A DNA stretch of 7,390 bases, taken from NCBI GenBank assembly GCA_900555215.1, contig USKR01000056.1, forward strand, positions 1 to 7,390. The letters are read 5' to 3'. A program made the position numbers and the translations under genes. This stretch comes from an uncultured Ruminococcus sp. Its GTDB lineage: Bacteria > Bacillota > Clostridia > Lachnospirales > Lachnospiraceae. Of this stretch, positions 1 to 5,790 are shown one piece after another. The first letter of the stretch is position 1. The number at the start of each line of letters is the position of its first letter. The notes below the pieces were generated by a model, which had not been told where the DNA came from, ran no database searches, and saw only the letters and a program-made list of their open reading frames with translations.

Positions 1-849
1 CGGATCCGAAAAGGGATCGAGGCGATCGCCGGCGGCAGCCTGGAGCACCGCATCGATCTTACGGGCCTGCGGGGAGCAGACCGGGAACTGGCGGAGAAAG
101 TCAACGATATCGGAAGCGGGCTGAACCGAGCAGTGGATGAGGCGATGCGCAATGAGAGGCTGAAGACAGACCTGATCACGAATGTGTCCCACGATATCAA
201 GACGCCGCTTACTTCTATTATAAATTATGTAGATATCCTGAAGCGGTCAGACATCGCGGATGAAAAGATACGGGGCTACCTGGATATCCTGGAGGCAAAG
301 GCGCAGCGCCTCAAGACGCTGACCGAGGATGTGGTGGAAGCGTCCAAGGTAAGCAGCGGGAATATCACCCTGGAATATATGAATGTGGACTTAAGGGAGC
401 TGGTCCGGCAGACAGAGGGAGAACTGGCGGAGAAATTCGCCGCGCGGAACCTGACCGTGGTGCTGAATATGCCGGAAGAGCCGGCAGTTATCTACGTGGA
501 CGGGCGGCGCATGTGGCGCGTGCTGGAAAACATCTTCGGCAACGCGGCGAAATACGCGATGCCCGGGACAAGAGTGTACGCGGATCTGACGCTGGACGCG
601 GACCAGGTGAGATTCTCCCTGAAAAATGTATCCGAGCAGCAGCTTAATTTCTCTGCGGATGAACTGACGGAGAGGTTTATCAGGGGCGACCTGTCCAGGA
701 GTACGGAAGGCAGCGGGCTGGGGCTGTCCATCGCGAAGAGCCTGACAGACATGCAGGGCGGTGAGTTCGGACTGTATCTGGACGGGGATCTGTTCAGGGT
801 GAATATCCGGTTCCCTAAGAGATTGACTGCACAGATAGAGTTCAAATAA
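1..849 (+). CDS. Sensor histidine kinase, C-terminal part (5' end outside window)
   Basis: The reading frame is open from base 1 to a TAA at 847-849, giving 282 visible residues. Visible residues 1-50 look like the end of a HAMP linker, so one or more transmembrane segments should lie upstream. The H-box NVSHDIKTPLTSI follows, with the phospho-accepting His at codon 64 (bases 190-192). A HATPase_c domain comes next, with an N-box NIFGNAAKYA (Asn at codon 181) and a G2 box GSGLGLSIAKSL starting at codon 237. The F-box region reads ERFIRGD. The usual DxGxG of the G1 box is not obvious: the stretch before the F-box reads KNVSEQQLNF, as is common in this clostridial subgroup. The enzyme would autophosphorylate on His and pass the phosphate to a response regulator, normally encoded just upstream, which cannot be seen here. 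The stimulus is unknown. A GTG at 133 is an internal codon, not the start. Confidence 0.93.
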   Translation, partial: RIRKGIEAIAGGSLEHRIDLTGLRGADRELAEKVNDIGSGLNRAVDEAMRNERLKTDLITNVSHDIKTPLTSIINYVDILKRSDIADEKIRGYLDILEAKAQRLKTLTEDVVEASKVSSGNITLEYMNVDLRELVRQTEGELAEKFAARNLTVVLNMPEEPAVIYVDGRRMWRVLENIFGNAAKYAMPGTRVYADLTLDADQVRFSLKNVSEQQLNFSADELTERFIRGDLSRSTEGSGLGLSIAKSLTDMQGGEFGLYLDGDLFRVNIRFPKRLTAQIEFK

Positions 850-874
850 CCTTTTAGATAGTGAAAAATGTAGC

Positions 875-903
875 TTTACCGAATATTTTTTATGTGGTAT
901 AGT
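875..903 (+). promoter_or_regulatory. Candidate sigma-A promoter with extended -10
   Basis: TTTACC at 875-880, a 17-bp spacer and TATAGT at 898-903, preceded by TGG that supplies a TGn extended -10. Transcription would start near 910, directly in front of two tandem hairpins. It lies just after the histidine kinase stop codon. The call rests on consensus match and spacing only. Confidence 0.5.
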
Positions 904-909
904 AAAATT

Positions 910-1026
910 GTGGTGTGAGCAATCTTCCGGGACAGTCACGGAAGATTGCTTTGTCTGGCAGACAAAATGTATGGAGCGGTTTAAAATCCTCTCAGTATTT
1001 CTATAATTATGAAGGAAGATTTTTTT
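910..1026 (+). ncRNA. Candidate small structured RNA
   Basis: A promoter-like element ends at 903. Two abutting hairpins follow: 917-951 (11-13 bp) and 950-966 (TTTGTCT, GGC loop, AGACAAA; 7 bp perfect). The interval ends at a seven-T run (1020-1026). AAAATC at 983-988 can pair with GATTTT at 1018-1023 in front of that run. AATCTTCC at 921-928 is also complementary to GGAAGATT at 1014-1021, so an alternative long-range fold exists. I recognise no Rfam family. It could equally be the kinase terminator plus unrelated intergenic sequence. Confidence 0.22.
917..951 (+). terminator. Hairpin after histidine kinase, possible intrinsic terminator
   Basis: An 11-bp perfect stem pairs GCAATCTTCCG (919-929) with CGGAAGATTGC (939-949) around a 9-base loop. 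A918-T950 and a G-T pair at 917/951 can extend it. It is the first strong hairpin after the kinase stop at 849. The following tract is only TTTGTCT, a weak U-run, so it may instead be a structural element of an RNA started at the 875-903 promoter. Confidence 0.4.
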
Positions 1027-1040
1027 GGATATATTCGTTA

Positions 1041-1069
1041 CTGGCATTTTTTTGTCCTGAGTGTATTAT
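1041..1069 (+). promoter_or_regulatory. Candidate sigma-A promoter of the 62-residue gene
   Basis: CTGGCA at 1041-1046 (4 of 6 matches to TTGACA), a 17-bp spacer, and TATTAT at 1064-1069 (5 of 6). An overlapping TATAAT lies at 1067-1072 but has no good -35 at the right distance. Predicted start near 1076 would leave a leader of about 24 bases carrying the AGGAGGG ribosome site of the next gene. Confidence 0.5.
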
Positions 1070-1099
1070 AATAACTGAGAGACCAATAGGAGGGAGCAT

Positions 1100-1288
1100 A
1101 TGCAGAAATTTTTTACAAGTGCTTTAGCGCAAAAGACGATCAGAGTCTCTGATGTTCCGGCAAATCATGTGGACAAACATCCAAAGAATTCTTTTTCTTC
1201 AGTTTCGTATGGCTTTTTTCGTTCGCCTAATGAGAAAATACAAATTATGAATCCCCAATTAAGGGATTTTAAAATTCATGAAGCGTAA
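1100..1288 (+). CDS. Small basic hypothetical protein, 62 residues
   Basis: The ATG at 1100 sits 5 bases after AGGAGGG (1088-1094), one of the strongest ribosome sites in the window, and behind a plausible promoter. An inverted-repeat terminator follows at 1329-1360. Together these support a monocistronic small gene despite its length. The product is rich in Lys, Ser, Phe and Asn, has no cysteine and no membrane segment or signal peptide, and carries several His. It begins MQKFFTSALAQ and ends DFKIHEA. I recognise no family. It is not obviously a bacteriocin precursor, since it lacks a GG leader and Cys-rich core. It could be a small regulator, an antitoxin-like partner, or the remnant of a larger gene. 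It converges on the three-gene operon, so a functional link is possible but not shown. Confidence 0.55.
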   Translation: MQKFFTSALAQKTIRVSDVPANHVDKHPKNSFSSVSYGFFRSPNEKIQIMNPQLRDFKIHEA

Positions 1289-1328
1289 ATGAAGTGACAG
1301 TTGGGAAGGAGACAGTCCTGAACAGAGA

Positions 1329-1366
1329 GGCAGGTGTGGCTTGTGTGGGTTACACCTGCCCTTGTT
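1329..1366. terminator. Likely shared terminator between convergent units
   Basis: GGCAGGTGT (1329-1337) pairs perfectly with ACACCTGCC (1352-1360), with two further G-T pairs inward and a loop of about 10 bases. On the + strand it is followed by CTTGTTTATG, and on the - strand by TCTCTGTT. Both are T-rich though interrupted. It sits 40 bases after the small + gene and 20 bases after the stop of the - strand peptidase gene, as expected for a bidirectional terminator. Confidence 0.6.
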
Positions 1367-1380
1367 TATGCTTGCTTCGT

Positions 1381-2856
1381 TTAATCAGCAGGTATTTGTT
1401 TGACTATTTTTATATATGCGTTTACCTGTTCCATGATTCTATCATATATTTGCTGCCCATTACAGTTTATATTACCGGTAAACATCTGAAATATTTCACG
1501 GATATCCCTGAGACAGTCTTCCTTTATCGGACTGTTCACTCGTTTGAGTATCTGATTATAACATTCTTCTGCATAGAGTTTTAAATAAAGCTGGGTGCTG
1601 TCATAAGAGTACAGGTATTCAAGAATTACTTCTGCACGGGGATAGATTTTATTTTCTCCTAAATCTGTGCTGCACATTAGCGGCGTAATTTCAGGATCTG
1701 ACAGAAGGGCAGGTTCTGCCCTGCTATCTGTCTGGCGGAGAGAGTTCAAAATGTTTTCCCGTATAAGAAACCGGGCTTCATCTTTATAAGCATCTTTTCT
1801 TCCTTCCGATATATCAAAGGCTTCCTGAAAATATACTGTATCAAATCCGAGGATTGCCAGGGCGGCCGCATCGGAGAATACTTCCCTGTATATAGTTATC
1901 AGTTCATCTATCATCCTGGTCATGATGTTTTCCGACGCCAGCAGCTGTTTTCTGTTAAGATCGCATAGTTCCTGATAGTCTCTCAGAGCCTCCATTTCCT
2001 TACGAATATCCTTATGGTTTTTCTTTAATGCTGTCATTAAACGAATGTCACAGGAATAGATCAGTTTATGTACTCCTTGATTTTCTTCTGCAAGGACAGC
2101 CCGGTAGACATTCTTCAGCGCATCTGAGATGTCAGAAGCATGGTATCCGTCGTTTCCGCATTTTTTATCCAGATGCTCGTGCATTCTTTTTATGATATGT
2201 TGTTCGATATGCATGGCATTGGTATTATATAATACAGTGCATAAGGAGCCATTTGGTATGTATTGAGCCGGATTATCACAGATAGCGTATCTGATGATGC
2301 TGGCAAGCGTGCGGATCAGCATTTGCAGTCTCAGTTCTCTGAGCCTGATCGTATCTCCAACGTAGTGGGCTATTTCATGCGTTAATATGATCATAAAATC
2401 TCTGGGCATATACAAAAGCCGCTGAGAAGCACGGACAGTGATCAGCCGGTCGCCGTGTCCAAGACCAAAACCGATCATACTGGTAACCGGTTTCGCCTCG
2501 ATCGCCGGTGCTAACAGAACTTCATACTGCCAGCCGGCATCATTTAGGATTTCTATCACCTGACTGCATAGCCGGGAATAAAACAGATTTAGTTTTACCG
2601 GGATAGAATATGTTGTACCGCAATATCCGGGAATCATGAGGAACATCTGATCTGTATGGGTCGTGTGATACATTACGGAGTTTACGGCTTCCAAATACTG
2701 ACACATGGAATCTTTTATTTCATCCAGCTGTTCCTGCTCATTCTTTTGTTCTATTTGAGAGAATGCAAAGTCCAATTGTTTAAAAAACAACCGGAAAGAG
2801 GGGAATAATTCATAAAAAATTTTCTTTGCCTGGCTGAATTTTTCGTATTGTCCCAT
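1381..2856 (-). CDS. HExxH zinc-metallopeptidase-like protein, 491 residues
   Basis: Third gene of the - strand operon. The motif THEIAHYVGD places H160, E161 and H164 as a classical HExxH zinc site: two His ligands plus the catalytic Glu. E325 in YREVFSDAAALAIL is a good candidate third ligand, because gluzincin-type peptidases often supply it as Glu in an E-x-(F/A)-x-D helix. Arg-rich sequence follows the zinc helix (RLRELRLQ, residues 171-178). Residues 280-315 look helical and charged, possibly a coiled coil. No signal peptide or membrane segment is apparent, so it should act in the cytosol. The ATG at 2856 lies 47 bp inside the upstream gene and has no ribosome site before it; the next Met (M51) is far downstream, so translation may be coupled. 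The substrate is unknown. I cannot assign a named peptidase family; ImmA/IrrE-type is unlikely because of size and motif context. Confidence 0.82.
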   Translation of the reverse strand: MGQYEKFSQAKKIFYELFPSFRLFFKQLDFAFSQIEQKNEQEQLDEIKDSMCQYLEAVNSVMYHTTHTDQMFLMIPGYCGTTYSIPVKLNLFYSRLCSQVIEILNDAGWQYEVLLAPAIEAKPVTSMIGFGLGHGDRLITVRASQRLLYMPRDFMIILTHEIAHYVGDTIRLRELRLQMLIRTLASIIRYAICDNPAQYIPNGSLCTVLYNTNAMHIEQHIIKRMHEHLDKKCGNDGYHASDISDALKNVYRAVLAEENQGVHKLIYSCDIRLMTALKKNHKDIRKEMEALRDYQELCDLNRKQLLASENIMTRMIDELITIYREVFSDAAALAILGFDTVYFQEAFDISEGRKDAYKDEARFLIRENILNSLRQTDSRAEPALLSDPEITPLMCSTDLGENKIYPRAEVILEYLYSYDSTQLYLKLYAEECYNQILKRVNSPIKEDCLRDIREIFQMFTGNINCNGQQIYDRIMEQVNAYIKIVKQIPAD

Positions 2857-3994
2857 TTAAGGTCTGTAACAATGCCTGATAATAGGAATACAGACTTTCG
2901 TCATTTTTGAGCTTAGCTTCTTTAAATGCTCCAATATATTTTGTGATCATTTGTTCACACCATCCAGGATTCGGTGGTGCGGATTTCTCAGGAGGTTCAG
3001 TCGGTGTAATTTCCAAGGAATGTATGTCAACGATTATGGATGTTTCGATGTTGTATACTCCATTTTCATATAATACATTCTGATGGCTTGACAATCCATC
3101 TCTGCGTATCATGAGTAAAAGCTGCCGGACAGTGGGAGATTCTATATGTATAATAGTACTTACATGTCCTGTGGCTTTTGAATATATGATTTTTTCATTG
3201 GGAAACAGGATCTTAAGCTGATATTTTAACCATTGGAGGATTGTATCGCTGCCGGCAGATGCAATGCTTATGACAATTTCTGCTAATTTCTCATCAATAT
3301 TACAGTCAGTTCCATTCCAGCAGCAACTGAGTGCGGCGATGCTGTCCCCTGCATGACAGTCGGTCTCATCAGTCTTTGATATGTATTTTTCTGAAGCTCC
3401 GGAAATACAGTGCAGATATAGGACTTCGGATTCATTTTGTATTTCATATGCGATGTGTTCCAGGGTTTTTATACTATTTCCCTGGATAAGAATCACCAGA
3501 TCAGCATTGTCAAATGTGCAGTAAGTCAAAGTACGGTATGTATATATGGAAGTCTCTTTTGAGCAGCTGTACTTCTTTTCCAGTTTTCTGCCGAATAACG
3601 TGTGATCAATATCATCTTTCAGCTGAAGAAATCCGGCAGTCAGATAAGGCATTTTGGAGTTTTCCTGCCAGAACGCACATCCTTGTTCAATATCCTCTGG
3701 CTGTTTTGCATATCTGAACAAGCCGATATTTTGTACCCCATATGTTCCGTTTAGTTTTTCGGCTTCTTCCGCATCCTGATACCAAAGTTCTGATATGGGA
3801 GAATCTGACTTTTTCGTGAAGAGCTCACTTTTTTTTCCGTTTATCCTTTCCAGGGTCATTCCGTCATAATATCCCCAGCAGGAATACATACTGTCCAGAT
3901 GTCCGCTATTATATTTATCCCGGTAATGCTGCTTATATAAGGTGAGAAGGCGCAGGTCTTTAGCCACAGCCATTTTTTCTCTATTGTCTGACAT
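2810..3994 (-). CDS. Soluble hypothetical protein, 394 residues, middle gene of operon
   Basis: The ATG at 3994 is preceded by AGGAGG (complement of 4002-4007) with 7 bases of spacing. That site is embedded in the last codons of the upstream gene, whose TGA is one base away, so the two are translationally linked. The N-terminus (about 15-95) holds the pattern SCWGYYDGMTLER and later GVQNIGLFRYAK. Residues 150-200 (FDNADLVILIQGNS followed by a helix and VLYLHCISG) and 265-325 (GHVSTIIHIESP, helix, then NIETSIIVDIH) each read as strand-helix-strand units, as in small ferredoxin-like ligand or dimer modules. This is inferred from hydrophobic pattern only. A Pro-rich linker (329-344) leads to a helical tail. 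No catalytic motif is recognised and no membrane segment is present. It may connect the membrane protein to the peptidase as a sensor or adaptor. Function unknown. Confidence 0.85.
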   Translation of the reverse strand: MSDNREKMAVAKDLRLLTLYKQHYRDKYNSGHLDSMYSCWGYYDGMTLERINGKKSELFTKKSDSPISELWYQDAEEAEKLNGTYGVQNIGLFRYAKQPEDIEQGCAFWQENSKMPYLTAGFLQLKDDIDHTLFGRKLEKKYSCSKETSIYTYRTLTYCTFDNADLVILIQGNSIKTLEHIAYEIQNESEVLYLHCISGASEKYISKTDETDCHAGDSIAALSCCWNGTDCNIDEKLAEIVISIASAGSDTILQWLKYQLKILFPNEKIIYSKATGHVSTIIHIESPTVRQLLLMIRRDGLSSHQNVLYENGVYNIETSIIVDIHSLEITPTEPPEKSAPPNPGWCEQMITKYIGAFKEAKLKNDESLYSYYQALLQTLNGTIRKIQPGKENFL

Positions 3995-3995
3995 A

Positions 3996-5153
3996 TCAGT
4001 TCCTCCTTTCGTATGACAGGATATTCCAAAGCATATTCAACATAAGATCCTGTCTGCCTGATCCTTCGCCATTAAATTTAGATGGGGAATAATCATGTAT
4101 AAGTGTATACCACATTTCCAGTGCCTCCGTCATGTTTTTATCGCACCAACCCGGACAGAGAGCATCCCATAGATCTCGCCTGAGAAACTGCCTGTACTTT
4201 TGATCTTTATTTAAACTTCGGATTTCATTATAAAGAATTCCCCACAGGATTGTCTTTTCGCGGTCAGGGAAGCTGACTGTGCTAATATCTCTTATATCCG
4301 GGCAGAAATCCATATACTGATTGTCCAGAAGTCCCTGGAAAATCCCTTCTCTTATATAGTTGTTTTTCTTGCTCAGCAGCCAGCGGCAGATGATAGCATA
4401 TCCCATATTTTTGTTATGTATTTTCTGAAGCATGTAGGCGGTACATTCAGATATAAAATCTCTTTCCGATTTTGTACCTGAGCTGGTCACGTGTATCTGT
4501 TCCACAATCTGCATAAGAGTATCTGCTTCCGAGTCGTCCTCGTATGTGATATTGCGCATAAAAAGATATAAAATATTACTCACTGTCCCATCATCGGAAA
4601 GCTGCCGGCGGCATTTGTCGATTACCCGGTTTTGAATAATACCGGAAGATGTTTCGCAGCATATCATCATAAAGAAATAGATCATCCATAGTAGATGAGC
4701 AGCCAGCGTTAAAGCGGCGAGTGAAGCAAGGTTATATACTGTTCCTACAATGAGCGCAATCAATTCGGCTGTAAATACTGCCGCAGTTATTGAAAGGCGA
4801 AAATATGCCTTGTCTCCGGATAATATGATATCTATGATCTGAATACCATACCGTTTATCCCGTACATACCCCAAAAAGAAAGTGACAAGTGCAGTTGAGA
4901 ATGTCCAAATGGTGAACCCGATATCAGTGATTGTTTCTATTTTGCTCGGATTCAGGATCAACCAGGATGGAGGCTGAAAAGAACTGCATTTATTACAGAT
5001 CTCTGCTACAAGAGCAATTACAAAAAATATCAGGCTGATTTTTAACATCCAGTTTTTTTCCCATATGACCAGATAGATTTTTTCGAGGCGTGTCAGGGGC
5101 ATAAGGATGGATATCCGCTTTTTTGTTTTATTTTCTTTTTTCTTTGAGTTCAT
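3996..5153 (-). CDS. Four-helix membrane protein with cytosolic C-terminal domain, 385 residues
   Basis: First gene of the - strand operon. The start at 5153 (ATG, preceded by AAGGGG and 4 bases) gives a Lys-rich N-terminus, MNSKKKENKTKKR, typical of a cytosolic tail. A TTG at 5198 or 5195, the latter 5 bases after AGAGGA, would add about 15 residues and remains possible. Four hydrophobic segments lie near residues 37-52, 75-96, 118-139 and 140-164. The second contains TIWTFSTALVTFFLGYV, and the loop at 97-117 is charged (RDKRYGIQ). Residues 165-385 form a hydrophilic, helix-rich domain without recognised motif. No transporter signature, pore motif or catalytic residues are seen. The gene ends TGA one base before the next start. 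A membrane anchor, sensor or effector for the two downstream soluble proteins is the simplest reading, by inference. The family is not recognised. Confidence 0.84.
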   Translation of the reverse strand: MNSKKKENKTKKRISILMPLTRLEKIYLVIWEKNWMLKISLIFFVIALVAEICNKCSSFQPPSWLILNPSKIETITDIGFTIWTFSTALVTFFLGYVRDKRYGIQIIDIILSGDKAYFRLSITAAVFTAELIALIVGTVYNLASLAALTLAAHLLWMIYFFMMICCETSSGIIQNRVIDKCRRQLSDDGTVSNILYLFMRNITYEDDSEADTLMQIVEQIHVTSSGTKSERDFISECTAYMLQKIHNKNMGYAIICRWLLSKKNNYIREGIFQGLLDNQYMDFCPDIRDISTVSFPDREKTILWGILYNEIRSLNKDQKYRQFLRRDLWDALCPGWCDKNMTEALEMWYTLIHDYSPSKFNGEGSGRQDLMLNMLWNILSYERRN

Positions 5154-5236
5154 TTTTCCCCTTGTGACCTGTGCTGAAAGCAATAAAAAAGGCAACAAAA
5201 TCCTCTTCTTACCGAGAATTTCATTACCACGCTAAA

Positions 5237-5265
5237 ATAATATCACATATTTGTTTATGTCACAA
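5237..5265 (-). promoter_or_regulatory. Promoter of the three-gene - strand operon
   Basis: Read on the - strand: TTGTGA (complement of 5260-5265), exactly 17 bp, then TATTAT (complement of 5237-5242), preceded by TGA, which makes a TGn extended -10. Predicted start is near 5230, leaving a leader of about 77 bases before the ATG at 5153. It is the best promoter match found upstream of the operon. Confidence 0.65.
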
Positions 5266-5523
5266 TATCAGAGAGGAAATAAATATATTTATTGTACGTG
5301 AAAAATGCTTGAATTACCAGGTATTCTGTGATAACATACCTAACGTATGGAAAGCAGATATCAGGAACGTTCTCCATGCAAATATTTTACGCAGCATGAG
5401 GCTGCATTATTGATTGAGTTAGAAGCTCAAATTTTATAAGTTGGTTACTTTATAACCCTGGTGTGCATGTACGCATACGCAACTTGTGAAACGGTCAATA
5501 AGAGTAGTAAAAGTAAAAATATT
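5266..5523. other. AT-rich non-coding region between divergent units
   Basis: No supportable gene. It separates the - strand operon promoter from the polyamine operon leader. It holds short inverted repeats: AGGTAT/ATACCT (5319-5324, 5336-5341), CATAC/GTATG (5335-5339, 5345-5349), GCAGC/GCTGC (5391-5395, 5401-5405), TTGAG/CTCAA (5414-5418, 5426-5430) and GGTTA/TAACC (5443-5447, 5453-5457). Any could be an operator or a decayed element, and none is strong enough to name. Confidence 0.45.
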
Positions 5524-5532
5524 TGCTATATA
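5524..5532 (+). promoter_or_regulatory. Possible extended -10 promoter of the polyamine operon
   Basis: TGC directly before TATATA (5527-5532) is an extended -10 pattern. The expected -35 region, 17 bp upstream (5504-5509, GTAGTA), does not match consensus. Transcription would start near 5539 and give a leader of about 250 bases that contains the terminator at 5641-5681. The true promoter may be elsewhere. Confidence 0.33.
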
Positions 5533-5626
5533 GACTCTACGTCCAATATCTGTTTAATCTGAATAAGCGAAATGCCGGCGGCAGGTCCCGGGAAGAAGGG
5601 GCAGGGCGGTAAAGCGGTGTGGATAT

Positions 5627-5668
5627 ATGAAGAAGACAGGACACAGGCTGGGTGCGAATTGCACTTGA
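5627..5668 (+). CDS. Possible 13-residue leader peptide
   Basis: ATG at 5627 opens MKKTGHRLGANCT, with TGA at 5666-5668. The frame covers the whole 5' arm and loop of the terminator hairpin at 5641-5676 and stops just as the 3' arm begins. A ribosome translating it would prevent the hairpin forming, the geometry expected of an attenuation leader. It contains two Lys and one Arg but no codon run. The ribosome site is weak (GTGTGGAT). This is a suggestion from position, not a firm gene. Confidence 0.2.
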   Translation: MKKTGHRLGANCT

Positions 5669-5681
5669 GCCTGTGTTTTTT
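5641..5681 (+). terminator. Intrinsic terminator in the decarboxylase leader (attenuator candidate)
   Basis: ACACAGGCT (5641-5649) pairs with AGCCTGTGT (5668-5676). After a bulged G5667 the stem continues through two G-T pairs and GTGC/GCAC (5652-5655, 5661-5664) to a GAATT loop. Six T follow at 5676-5681. This is the strongest intrinsic terminator in the window and lies 110 bases upstream of the decarboxylase start on the same strand. No gene ends shortly before it, so it is either an attenuator or the leftover terminator of a displaced upstream gene. Confidence 0.75.
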
Positions 5682-5732
5682 GTGCGATGGGTCCGGCGGC
5701 CGCCGCGCTGCGGACCGGACGCGGTATTGCGG

Positions 5733-5763
5733 CGGACAGGGGGAGAGAATTTTTCCCTGTCCG
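5733..5763 (+). promoter_or_regulatory. Stable leader hairpin just upstream of the decarboxylase ribosome site
   Basis: CGGACAGGG (5733-5741) pairs with CCCTGTCCG (5755-5763), nine perfect pairs, with weaker G-T pairs inward. It ends 27 bases before the ATG at 5791. A GC-rich hairpin (GTCCGG 5691-5696 with CCGGAC 5715-5720) precedes it. CCTGTC at 5756-5761 can also pair with GACAGG at 5635-5640 next to the terminator stem, so alternative folds are possible. Confidence 0.45.
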
Positions 5764-5790
5764 ATCATTAGAGAGAAGAAGGGAAGCCAT

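Noticed and set aside
391..1047. 218-residue frame on the - strand
   Set aside because: Antisense to the histidine kinase, with His/Arg/Gln-rich translation typical of a shadow frame in GC-rich DNA.
915..1127. 70-residue + strand frame starting GTG
   Set aside because: No ribosome site. It runs through the two hairpins and overlaps the better-supported small gene at 1100.
1294..1584. 96-residue + strand frame starting GTG
   Set aside because: Crosses the shared terminator and then lies antisense to the peptidase gene; no ribosome site.
1381..2856. Assignment of the peptidase to the ImmA/IrrE antirepressor family
   Set aside because: Those proteins are usually much shorter with HExxH near a helix-turn-helix partner gene. 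Here the protein is 491 residues and no repressor gene is adjacent.
5171..5413. 80-residue + strand frame starting GTG
   Set aside because: No ribosome site and it overlaps the promoter and leader of the - strand operon.
850..5570. Mobile element machinery, CRISPR array, tRNA or attachment-site repeats in the island
   Set aside because: No recombinase or transposase frame, no regularly spaced repeats, no cloverleaf sequence, and no matching direct repeats at the composition boundaries could be seen by eye.
5572..5790. 73-residue N-terminal extension of the decarboxylase from the in-frame ATG at 5572
   Set aside because: No ribosome site, reads through the terminator hairpin, and the peptide has low-complexity Gly/Arg/Cys content. 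Family proteins start near MEKLSQTRAPIYEAL, which has its own ribosome site at 5791.
5539..5790. Known riboswitch (guanidine, lysine or SAM class) in the decarboxylase leader
   Set aside because: I could not find the conserved core motifs of these classes. Only the terminator and simple hairpins are visible.
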